In this document: positions 1 to 6,415 of the stretch, piece after piece | Layout: every line of letters starts with the position of its first letter | Numbering within the stretch: position 1 is the stretch's first letter | Source: QHYU01 sp041493955 | GTDB lineage: Bacteria > Acidobacteriota > Terriglobia > Acidiferrales > UBA7541 | DNA length: 18,760 nucleotides | Reading direction: 5' to 3' | NCBI GenBank assembly: GCA_041493955.1 | Contig: JBGPZW010000062.1 | Coordinates: 1 to 18,760, forward strand | The notes under the pieces: generated by a model | Database searches by the model: none | Seen by the model: the letters and a program-made list of their open reading frames with translations, nothing else | What the model was told of the DNA's origin: nothing | Translations under genes and position numbers: made by a program

Positions 1-57
1 GGCATCGCTGGCGGATTGACAGCGAGCGCAGGCGCCGCGTATCGTGCCTCTTCCACC

Positions 58-951
58 ATGACGCCGAAAACGAAACGCGTGCGTAAGGCGGTCCTGCCCG
101 CAGCCGGGCTGGGAACGCGCTTCCTACCCGCCACCAAGGCGCAGCCCAAGGAGATGCTGCCCGTGGTGGACAAGCCGCTGATCCAGTACGTGGTCGAAGA
201 GTGCGTCGCCTCGGGCATCGAGAACATCATCATCGTCACCGGCAAGGGCAAGAACGCGATTGAAGACCACTTCGATTCATCACCGGAGCTGGAGCGCTTC
301 CTCGAAGAGCGCGGCAAGAAGGAGCAGGCTGAGATGGTCCGCAAGATCAGCAATATGGTCCATTTCAGCTATACGCGGCAGAAGGAGCCGCTGGGGCTGG
401 GCCACGCCGTCCTGACCGCGCGGGAGCTGGTGGGCGACGAGCCCTTTGCCGTGCTTCTGGGCGACGTCATCATTCCCGACCGGCGGCCGGCGACCAGACA
501 ACTCGTGGAGGTTTACGAAACCACCGGCATTGGTGCCATTGCGGTCGAAGAGGTGCCGCGGGAAAAGACGCACCTCTACGGTATCGTGGACGGTGAGCCT
601 GCGCCGCAACCTCCGTGGGGTGCACGGCTGCTGCGCATCCGCAATCTCATCGAGAAACCAAAGCCCGCTGAGGCGCCCTCCAACCTCGCCATCACCGGGC
701 GCTACGTCCTGCCGCCGGAAGTGTTCGATTGCCTCGCCCGCACGCCGCCCGGCAACGGCGGTGAAATCCAGCTCACCGACGCCTTGCGCCTGCTGGCGCA
801 GGAAAAAGGGCTCTGGGCCTACATTTACGAGGGGATGTCCTACGACGCGGGCGACAAGCTCGGTTTCCTGAAGGCTACGGTCGAAATCGCGCTGAAGAAT
901 CCGGAGTTTGGCGAAGACTTCCGCGCTTACCTGCGTTCCCTGAAGCCGTAA
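58..951 (+). CDS. galU: UTP--glucose-1-phosphate uridylyltransferase
   Basis: This cytoplasmic enzyme makes UDP-glucose from UTP and glucose-1-phosphate, feeding envelope polysaccharide and LPS synthesis. The 297-residue product has the nucleotide-binding signature AAGLGTRFLPATKAQPKEML at residues 15-34, LLGD with the metal-binding Asp at 133-136, YGIVDGE at 174-180, EKPKP at 199-203, GEIQLTDAL at 235-243 and YDAGDKLGF at 262-270, all in the order usual for GalU. Length matches the family (about 290-300 residues). I chose ATG 58 because family members start only a few residues before the KAVLPAAG strand. An in-frame TTG at 16 would add 14 residues with no family support. No convincing ribosome binding site precedes either start, and anything upstream lies outside the window. 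The gene converges on the FmdB-type gene with 19 bp between their ends. Confidence 0.95.
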   Translation: MTPKTKRVRKAVLPAAGLGTRFLPATKAQPKEMLPVVDKPLIQYVVEECVASGIENIIIVTGKGKNAIEDHFDSSPELERFLEERGKKEQAEMVRKISNMVHFSYTRQKEPLGLGHAVLTARELVGDEPFAVLLGDVIIPDRRPATRQLVEVYETTGIGAIAVEEVPREKTHLYGIVDGEPAPQPPWGARLLRIRNLIEKPKPAEAPSNLAITGRYVLPPEVFDCLARTPPGNGGEIQLTDALRLLAQEKGLWAYIYEGMSYDAGDKLGFLKATVEIALKNPEFGEDFRAYLRSLKP

Positions 952-970
952 GGTCTCTCTTCTGATCCGC

Positions 971-1303
971 CTACTTCTCTTTGGGACCGTGGTGTTTTTT
1001 CGATTCCTTGGCGGGAGCGGGCTCTTTCGATTCTTTCGATTCTTTCGATTCTTTCGATTCCTTCGACTCCTTGGCTTCCTTGTCCGCAGCTTTCTCACCC
1101 TTCGCGGAGTCGCCGCCCGAATCTTTCCGGGCGTAGTCGGTCACATACCAGCCCGAGCCCTTGAACTGGATGGCGGGCGCGGACGGCAAGCGATCCACCT
1201 TGCGGCCGCACTTCGGGCACTTCTTCAGGTGCGGTCCGGAAACATTCTCGATCCGCTCCGCGCGCTGGCCACACTTCCGGCACTCGTACTCGTACAGAGG
1301 CAA
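971..1303 (-). CDS. FmdB-family putative regulatory zinc-ribbon protein with Lys-Glu-Ser repeat tail
   Basis: A 110-residue protein starting MPLYEYEC, the typical opening of FmdB/zinc-ribbon (CxxC_CxxC_SSSS) proteins. Cys8, Cys11, Cys29 and Cys32 form two CxxC knuckles that should bind one zinc. The family is named after a putative regulator of formamidase genes, but the function of most members is unknown. From about residue 77 to 93 the tail is a run of Lys-Glu-Ser tripeptides followed by a Pro/Ala linker and a basic end (KKHHGPKEK). This charged low-complexity tail is encoded by 9-bp tandem repeats. The start is TTG at 1303, chosen because MPLYEYEC is conserved in the family and a GGAG lies seven bases upstream. 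The gene diverges from rsmI. Confidence 0.88.
   Translation of the reverse strand: MPLYEYECRKCGQRAERIENVSGPHLKKCPKCGRKVDRLPSAPAIQFKGSGWYVTDYARKDSGGDSAKGEKAADKEAKESKESKESKESKESKEPAPAKESKKHHGPKEK
1026..1070. repeat. Five-copy 9-bp tandem repeat inside the FmdB-type gene
   Basis: The plus strand repeats TTCGATTCT three times (1026-1052), then TTCGATTCC (1053-1061) and TTCGACTCC (1062-1070). A more decayed sixth unit follows at 1071-1079. Read on the minus strand it encodes repeated Glu-Ser-Lys. Because the unit is nine bases long, gain or loss of units keeps the reading frame. Confidence 0.9.
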
Positions 1304-1310
1304 ACGCAGA

Positions 1311-1316
1311 CTCCTC
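1311..1316 (-). promoter_or_regulatory. Ribosome binding site deciding the TTG start of the FmdB-type gene
   Basis: On the minus strand this reads GAGGAG, with the GGAG core ending seven bases before the TTG at 1303. There is no ATG or GTG nearby that keeps the conserved MPLYEYEC start, so the site supports a rare TTG initiation. Confidence 0.6.
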
Positions 1317-1365
1317 TCGTGAGGGAAAACCGACGCAAAATCTTACCACGGGTGATAGAGTATTC

Positions 1366-2265
1366 GTGAAACGGCGCGGAGAAGGTGCTCCAGAAAGCTT
1401 GCAGATGGTTGGCGCGAAAAAGACGACAACAGAAACCGGCTGTCTCTATCTGGTGGCCACGCCGATCGGCAACCTCGAGGACATCACGCTCCGCGCGTTG
1501 CGCCTGCTCAAGGAAGTGGACCTGGTAGCCTGCGAGGACACCCGTCAGACGCTGAAGCTCCTGAACCACTACGGCATCCGGAAACGCCTGGTGAGCTACC
1601 ACGAGCACAACGAAATGACGCGCGCGCCGGAGCTGGTGATCGAACTTGAACAGGGCGCGCAAGCCGCTTTGGTGAGCGACGCAGGAACTCCAGTGATCTC
1701 CGACCCGGGCCATCGCCTGGTGACCCTCTGTCTGCGGCATCACATTCCGGTGGTACCCATTCCCGGGCCCTCGGCGCTGGTGGCGGCGCTGGCCGCTTCG
1801 GGAATGCCCACCGAGGAGTTTCTGTTTGTGGGGTTCCTGCCGGCGCGCAGCAGCGAGCGGCGCAAGGCACTCGGTGGGCTTGCCGCTGAGCCCCGCACGC
1901 TGGTTTTGTATGAAGCGCCGCACCGGCTGGAAGAGACTTTAAAGGATGCTCTGGAGATTCTGGGCCCGCGCCCGGCGGTCATCGCACGGGAAGTCACCAA
2001 GGTGCACGAAGAGTTCATCCGCGGCACCCTCGAGCAGTTGCTCGAGCGGGTGCGCCGCAAAGCACCTCGTGGCGAGATGACCCTCTTAATCGGGCCGGGG
2101 GACGCCGCGCGGCCTGCCGCGCCGCAGGTTTCCCTGGCCGACCGCGTCGCACAGCTCATCCGGGAGCAAGACCTGGACCACAAGGCCGCGCTCAAACAAG
2201 CCGCGCGCGAGCGCGGGCTGGCCAAGCGCGAGGCCTACAAACAGCTTCTGGTTGACCGGAACTAG
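1366..2265 (+). CDS. rsmI: 16S rRNA (cytidine(1402)-2'-O)-methyltransferase
   Basis: RsmI uses S-adenosylmethionine to 2'-O-methylate C1402 of 16S rRNA in the ribosomal P site. The protein shows the tetrapyrrole-methylase fold signatures of this family: VATPIGNLEDITLRAL near the N-terminus, ACEDTRQT, the glycine-rich SDAGTPVISDPG loop, PGPSALVAALAASGMP, and FVGFLP in the middle. The GTG at 1366 gives 299 residues and has a GGTGA ten bases upstream. An in-frame ATG at 1405 gives 286 residues, the same length as the E. coli enzyme, but has no clear ribosome binding site, so the exact start is open. The C-terminal part rich in Arg, Lys and Ala is usual for the family. The gene converges on the long minus-strand operon, with 119 bp between them. 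Confidence 0.94.
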   Translation: MKRRGEGAPESLQMVGAKKTTTETGCLYLVATPIGNLEDITLRALRLLKEVDLVACEDTRQTLKLLNHYGIRKRLVSYHEHNEMTRAPELVIELEQGAQAALVSDAGTPVISDPGHRLVTLCLRHHIPVVPIPGPSALVAALAASGMPTEEFLFVGFLPARSSERRKALGGLAAEPRTLVLYEAPHRLEETLKDALEILGPRPAVIAREVTKVHEEFIRGTLEQLLERVRRKAPRGEMTLLIGPGDAARPAAPQVSLADRVAQLIREQDLDHKAALKQAARERGLAKREAYKQLLVDRN

Positions 2266-2384
2266 CGCTATTCACCGGAAACCTGCCGCGCAAGAAAATC
2301 ACGGGAAGGCAGCACCCCGACAAACCACAGTTCTGCGCCGAGATTCACGAGCCAGAGCTTTCAAGTTGCAAGAAAAGGTTTGGC
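2266..2384. other. Convergent intergenic spacer between rsmI and the PilZ gene
   Basis: This 119-bp spacer separates the ends of two converging transcription units. I looked for a stem followed by a T-tract on either strand and found none, so termination here may need Rho or lie inside the genes. Confidence 0.5.
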
Positions 2385-2750
2385 CTACGCGGTGGTTTCG
2401 GAGACGAAGACGCGGTGGAAACGCGGCCCGGTGAACTCCACGCCGACGATGCGCTCGCGCTTGCCCATGCCCGTCTGGACGTGGACGACGCGCCCGCGGG
2501 TGGCAAAGTCGCCTTCCGACTCACTCTTCGGTTTGGGCAGAGGGATCACGATCTCGACGTCGTCACCGAGATTGAGCTGGTGCCAAGTGGCAAAGGCGGC
2601 GCCGGTGCGGCAGACGTTTTCACTTTCGGTGATCTCCTCGAAGCGCACGCCGTCGTGGCTGGTGCCTCGTACGTGCATGGGGAGATGCACGTTGATGCGT
2701 CGCTCCATGCGACGTTCCCGGGCTTGTCCAGCTGCGCTCTGTGAGCTCAT
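2385..2750 (-). CDS. PilZ-like domain protein with altered second motif
   Basis: A 121-residue protein whose N-terminus contains an arginine cluster (RERRMERRINVHLP) that can be read as the RxxxR half of a PilZ c-di-GMP-binding site. About 30 residues later comes NVCRTGAAF where PilZ domains carry D/NxSxxG. Here the serine position is Cys and the final Gly is kept. The beta-rich remainder (GDDVEIVIPLP, TRGRVVHVQ, RIVGVEFTG) fits a PilZ barrel, including the common closing strand VGVEF. Whether it still binds c-di-GMP is uncertain. Its ATG overlaps the TGA of dusB by four bases (ATGA, 2747-2750), so the two are probably translationally coupled. It is the last gene of the seven-gene minus-strand run. 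Confidence 0.75.
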   Translation of the reverse strand: MSSQSAAGQARERRMERRINVHLPMHVRGTSHDGVRFEEITESENVCRTGAAFATWHQLNLGDDVEIVIPLPKPKSESEGDFATRGRVVHVQTGMGKRERIVGVEFTGPRFHRVFVSETTA

Positions 2751-3739
2751 TGGTTTCCTCCGGCAGCGGCTTTGTCGGCGAAGAAGGTTTCCACGCGCTC
2801 CAGCACTTCGGCGGGAGTATGCGCCGAATGCACCTGGCGGCGCAAGTCACTTCCATTGCGCACGCTGTGAGTAAACCAGCAGGCGAATTGCTTCATTTTG
2901 CCGATGGCGTCGGGCATCTCCGCCTCGACCAGCCTGCGGAAATAACCCGAAAGTAAGCGGTGACGGTCGGCTTCGGACGGCTCGTCGTGGCAGCCCGTGG
3001 CGGCGAACTGCTCCATCTGGCGGAAGATCCAGGGATTGGTGGCAGCGGCGCGCCCAATCATCACCGAGTCACAACCGGTCTCGTGGATCATGCGCGCGGC
3101 ATCTTCTGGCGCGGAGATATCGCCGTTGCCGATCACCGGTATGCGCACGGCCTCCTTCACAGCGCGGATGATGCTCCAGTCGGCGCGGCCTGTGAGCCCC
3201 TGCATGCGCGTGCGGGGATGCACGGCGATGGCTTCCACGCCAGCCAGCTCGGCCATCCGGGCTACCTGCGGCGCCACGATGCTCTTCTCATCCCAGCCCG
3301 CGCGGATCTTGATGGTCAGGGGAATGCGCACGGCCCCACGCACCCTGCGCAGAAGCTGCTCGAGGAATTTCAGGTCGCGCAACAGGCCTGAGCCGCCGCA
3401 TTTGACCACCTTCTTGGCCGGGCAACCGAGGTTGATGTCCACCAGGTCAAAGCCCAGCTCTTCGACCAGTGCCGCGGCGGCGGCCATGACGGCCGGGTCG
3501 GCGCCGAAGAGTTGCGCGGTGATGGGGTGTTCGTCCGGCTCAAAGTACAGGTAGTGCAGCGTCCGCGCGGCGTTGCGCGTGACGCCCTCGGCGCTGGTGA
3601 ACTCGGTCATAATCAGGCCGCAACCGCCCAGGCCGCGGATGATGCGGCGAAAAACCGTGTCAGTGACCCCGGCCATTGGGGCGAGAACCGTTGCCGGGCG
3701 AATGATGACGTCGCGAATGGTGAGCGTTGCGGGAAACAT
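2747..3739 (-). CDS. dusB: tRNA-dihydrouridine synthase, DusB type
   Basis: This FMN enzyme reduces specific uridines in the tRNA D-loop to dihydrouridine using NADPH. The 330-residue protein has the (beta/alpha)8 FMN-binding motifs: APMAGVTD at residues 20-27, DINLGCPAKKV at 101-111 with the presumed catalytic acid Cys106, KIRAGW at 144-149, HPRTRMQGLTGRADW at 174-188, GNGDI at 204-208 and the phosphate-gripping IGRA at 228-231. The GCPAKKV sequence and the length point to the DusB (NifR3) subgroup rather than DusA or DusC. The gene lies six bases downstream of the blaI-type gene and overlaps the PilZ gene by four bases. NifR3-type genes are often found in operons with unrelated regulators, so the context does not change the assignment. 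Confidence 0.93.
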   Translation of the reverse strand: MFPATLTIRDVIIRPATVLAPMAGVTDTVFRRIIRGLGGCGLIMTEFTSAEGVTRNAARTLHYLYFEPDEHPITAQLFGADPAVMAAAAALVEELGFDLVDINLGCPAKKVVKCGGSGLLRDLKFLEQLLRRVRGAVRIPLTIKIRAGWDEKSIVAPQVARMAELAGVEAIAVHPRTRMQGLTGRADWSIIRAVKEAVRIPVIGNGDISAPEDAARMIHETGCDSVMIGRAAATNPWIFRQMEQFAATGCHDEPSEADRHRLLSGYFRRLVEAEMPDAIGKMKQFACWFTHSVRNGSDLRRQVHSAHTPAEVLERVETFFADKAAAGGNQ

Positions 3740-3745
3740 CCTGGC

Positions 3746-4264
3746 CTACAGCAAACTCTCGTCTAACCGCGTTGGGGTGAACACTTCGGGGACTCCTTTC
3801 GGCTGCTCCTCGATCTTGCCGGGCACCTCACCGGGCGCGCGCGGCGCCGGGCGAGGCTTTTCGGCGCTCCGGGGACGCGCCACCACGCGCGGCAGTGCTT
3901 CCGCACCCCCCTCGACGCCGCCCAGGTGCGCGGCCAGCGCCTCGGTGGAACCCTCGAAGAAGCCTTCCACCACCTGCTCCAGAGCGTGCGTGCGCGCTTC
4001 CTCGGCGGTGAGATTGGGCCTGTAGATATAGGCGCGGCCCACCTTGTGCCGGGTCACAACCCCCTTATGCGCCAGGCGGTCCATGATGGTCATGATGGTG
4101 GTATAGGCGCGGGGCCGCGAAGGCGCCAACAACTGCTGGATCTGGCGCACCGTGCCTTCGCCCAGCGGCCAGAGCGTGTTCATGCAGTCGAGTTCCAAAG
4201 GCGCCAAGTCCAGAATGGACTTGCGCGGGCCAGGGCCTTTGATCGATGGCGCGGAGGCGGCCAT
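3746..4264 (-). CDS. BlaI/MecI/CopY-family transcriptional repressor
   Basis: A 172-residue winged-helix DNA-binding protein. Residues 20-84 match the BlaI/MecI fold: LAPLELDCMNTLWPLGEGTV starts the domain, and AYTTIMTIMDRLAHKGVVTR (53-72) is the recognition helix region, followed by the wing GRAYIYRP. Residues 85-115 (EEARTHALEQVVEGFFEGS) form the usual dimerisation helices. After residue 120 comes a Pro/Ala/Arg-rich tail of about 50 residues that classic BlaI lacks. In staphylococci BlaI is released by proteolysis by the sensor BlaR1, but no BlaR1-like peptidase is encoded in this window. The gene sits three bases after the yhaM-type gene and six before dusB, so it is co-transcribed with housekeeping genes and may regulate this operon or a distant target. 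Confidence 0.88.
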   Translation of the reverse strand: MAASAPSIKGPGPRKSILDLAPLELDCMNTLWPLGEGTVRQIQQLLAPSRPRAYTTIMTIMDRLAHKGVVTRHKVGRAYIYRPNLTAEEARTHALEQVVEGFFEGSTEALAAHLGGVEGGAEALPRVVARPRSAEKPRPAPRAPGEVPGKIEEQPKGVPEVFTPTRLDESLL

Positions 4265-4267
4265 GAA

Positions 4268-5287
4268 TCAGTCTTTCTTTCCCGGAGGCTCGAGCGTGAG
4301 CTGCTGGGGCGCTGCGGCAGGCTTCTGCTCGTCCACCCGGTAAAGCTCGGTGCGCAGCAGGCGGCGGTCGAGCGCCGCGGTCCGGGCGGTCCACTCTCCT
4401 TCGTTCTTGTCCGAGGCAAACGTGGAGCGAATCGAGGCCATCTTGGAGTCGAGGTCGTCGAGGTAGTGCAGCAAGATGGCCTCGCGGAACATGGGGAGCT
4501 TCGGCGAGCCGAACTCGTACTGGCCGTGATGACTGATCAGCAGGTGCTGCACCAGGGTCTTCAGCGCGGGCGGGAAACCCTCGATCGCGTCCATCTTCTT
4601 CGTGACCAGTTCCAACTCCAAGATGATGTGGCCGAGCAGTTGCCCCTCGGTGGTGTAAGCGATCGCGCGCTCGTAGGTCAGCTCGCGGATCTTGCCGAGA
4701 TCATGCAGGACCGCGCCCGCGAGCAATAGGTCCACGTCAACCTCGGGGTAGCGCGCGGCGACCACCCGGCAGAGCCCGCAGAGGCTCACCATGTGCTCCA
4801 GCAGCCCGCCCAAGTAGGCGTGGTGCATCTTCATCGCCGCAGGTGCGCGCTTGAGTTTCGGGGCGATCTCAGAGTCCTCCACCACGCTCGCCAGCAGGCG
4901 CTGGAGCCAGGGATTCACGACTGAAGTGACGTGGCCGCGCAGTTCCACATAGAGTTTCTCGATGTCCTCGGTGGTGTGCGGGAAATAGTCGGCGAGATCC
5001 ACTTCCGCTAGCTCAGCCCGGCGCAGGCGATCGAGGGCCAACTGGGTCCTGCTGCGATAGAGCTCCACGCGCGCCTGCACTTTCACGAAGTCATCGCGCG
5101 CGATGCTGGCGGCGACATCCTCAAAGTGATCCCACATCCGCGCTTCGATGGTCCCGGTGCGGTCGCCCAGCTCCAGGCGAAGAAAAGGCTTCCCTTCCCG
5201 CGTGGCGCGGATTTCCTTCTCGCAGACCAAGAAGAAAGAAGTAATAGTCTGGTCGGCCTCAAGATCGGCGATGTAGGCGGGCTTCAT
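4268..5287 (-). CDS. yhaM: YhaM-type 3'-5' exoribonuclease, OB-fold plus HD domain
   Basis: The 339-residue protein combines an N-terminal OB-fold nucleic-acid-binding domain (about residues 12-95, including FLRLELGDRTGTIEARMWD) with an HD metal-dependent phosphohydrolase domain (about 150-300). The HD ligands are visible as HH at 155-156, H165, HD at 195-196 (LHDLGKI), H220 and HH at 253-254, with DDLD at 277-280. This order and spacing match YhaM/CBF1 enzymes, which trim RNA or single-stranded DNA from the 3' end. Many bacterial relatives are annotated only as HD-domain proteins. Its ATG overlaps the TGA of the PPIase gene in ATGA (5284-5287), implying coupled translation, and the blaI-type gene begins three bases after its stop. 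Confidence 0.85.
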   Translation of the reverse strand: MKPAYIADLEADQTITSFFLVCEKEIRATREGKPFLRLELGDRTGTIEARMWDHFEDVAASIARDDFVKVQARVELYRSRTQLALDRLRRAELAEVDLADYFPHTTEDIEKLYVELRGHVTSVVNPWLQRLLASVVEDSEIAPKLKRAPAAMKMHHAYLGGLLEHMVSLCGLCRVVAARYPEVDVDLLLAGAVLHDLGKIRELTYERAIAYTTEGQLLGHIILELELVTKKMDAIEGFPPALKTLVQHLLISHHGQYEFGSPKLPMFREAILLHYLDDLDSKMASIRSTFASDKNEGEWTARTAALDRRLLRTELYRVDEQKPAAAPQQLTLEPPGKKD

Positions 5288-6387
5288 TCCCCTGCTTTCT
5301 TGCGCTTGCCGATCAGCGGGAAGCTCCGCTTGCCCTTCTTGGGCTTCTCTTCATCGGGTACCGCGGCAACTTCCTGGATCGGCGTGCCGGCCTCCGCAGC
5401 CGTGTCCACGTAACCGGGCTTCACGACCACGTAGCTTTCCCGGCGCAACTGCTGCAGATAGCTGCGCAGGCCCGGCTCCATCTTCTCCATGAATAGGCGG
5501 TTCGAGATTTCCCCTTCCACTTTGTCGATCGGTTGCAGGCCGGCCTCGTAGCGCTGCTCGACCTTGAGAAACAGAAAACCCGTCTTGGTCCGGATGACGT
5601 CGGTGAGCTGGTTGCGATTGAGCTTGAAGGCAACGGCCTCCAACTCTTTCGAGAGCTGGCCGCGCTCAAACAGGCCCAACTCGCCACCCCGGCTGGCCGT
5701 GCTGCCGTCCGAATAGCGCTTGGCCAGCTCGACGAAGTCTTCGCCCTTCTTTACCCGCTCCAACAGGCCTCTTGCTTTCTTCTCCAGCTCGGGGATTTCC
5801 TCCTCCTTCTTCCCCTCGGTGTTCACGAAGATCTCGCGCAGGGCCACCTGCTCGGGGCGCTGGAATTCGCTCTTGTGCTCGTTGTAATACTTCACGATTT
5901 CGTCGTGACCGATGATGATCTTCGACCCCACCTCGCGGCGGATGGCCTCCTGAGTGAGCATGCCATTGCGGATGTTGTTCTTGAATTCCTCGAAGTTCAG
6001 GCCCTGCTCGGTAGTTTTCTTCTCCAGGTCCTCCATCGTAGCGATGTTGTTCTGCTGCCGGATTTGATCCAGGCGCTTGACGACGTCGCCTTCGACGCTG
6101 ATGCCCAGGTCCTTGGCGCGCTGCGCGAGCAAGGATTGGTCAATGAGGTCGCGCAGGACGTTTTTTTCCTTCTCGACCATAATGAGCTGCAACTGCTGAG
6201 GGGTACAGTTGGGGCAATCCTGCTTGACTTCCTCCCGCAACGTGGTCTGCCCCCGCTGCAGATCGGAAGCCGTGATGATCTCGTTGTTCACGCGCGCGAT
6301 GATCTCCTCGATCACCCGGCCGCGGGTCTGCGCGGCCAACTGTCCACAAACAAAGAAGATAAAGGCAAATGCCCATTTCGTTCTCAT
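5284..6387 (-). CDS. SurA-like periplasmic peptidyl-prolyl isomerase/chaperone
   Basis: This is a predicted periplasmic folding factor for outer-membrane proteins. From ATG 6387 the protein has 367 residues. It opens with a signal peptide (MRTKWAFAFIFFVCGQLAAQ), then a SurA N-terminal domain with the hallmark IIARVNNEIITASDL (29-43) and helices to about 175. One parvulin domain follows (about 178-290, including ALREIFVN, FVELAKRYSDGSTASRGGELGLF and KTGFLFLKV). SurA of E. coli has two parvulin domains; one is common in distant relatives. The C-terminus ends in a basic KKGKRSFPLIGKRKK tail. A longer open frame to 6501 exists, but ATG 6387 has GGTGAG six bases upstream and gives the signal peptide. 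Mfd lies 28 bases upstream in the same direction. Confidence 0.88.
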   Translation of the reverse strand: MRTKWAFAFIFFVCGQLAAQTRGRVIEEIIARVNNEIITASDLQRGQTTLREEVKQDCPNCTPQQLQLIMVEKEKNVLRDLIDQSLLAQRAKDLGISVEGDVVKRLDQIRQQNNIATMEDLEKKTTEQGLNFEEFKNNIRNGMLTQEAIRREVGSKIIIGHDEIVKYYNEHKSEFQRPEQVALREIFVNTEGKKEEEIPELEKKARGLLERVKKGEDFVELAKRYSDGSTASRGGELGLFERGQLSKELEAVAFKLNRNQLTDVIRTKTGFLFLKVEQRYEAGLQPIDKVEGEISNRLFMEKMEPGLRSYLQQLRRESYVVVKPGYVDTAAEAGTPIQEVAAVPDEEKPKKGKRSFPLIGKRKKAGE

Positions 6388-6393
6388 AGGTTT

Positions 6394-6399
6394 CTCACC
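6394..6399 (-). promoter_or_regulatory. Ribosome binding site for the SurA-like gene
   Basis: On the minus strand this reads GGTGAG, six bases before ATG 6387. It decides the start over the 38-residue longer frame that would run back into mfd. Confidence 0.6.
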
Positions 6400-6415
6400 G
6401 GCTGAGATTCTATCC

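Noticed and set aside
1..57. TTG at 16 as the galU start
   Set aside because: The added residues do not resemble GalU N-termini and there is no clear ribosome binding site. ATG 58 fits the family better.
1026..1079. Possible CRISPR-like array
   Set aside because: The units are 9 bp in direct tandem with no spacers and lie inside a coding frame.
989..1369. Plus-strand frame rich in Phe-Arg opposite the FmdB-type gene
   Set aside because: It is the antisense reading of the 9-bp Glu-Ser-Lys repeat. The minus strand has the conserved MPLYEYEC zinc ribbon.
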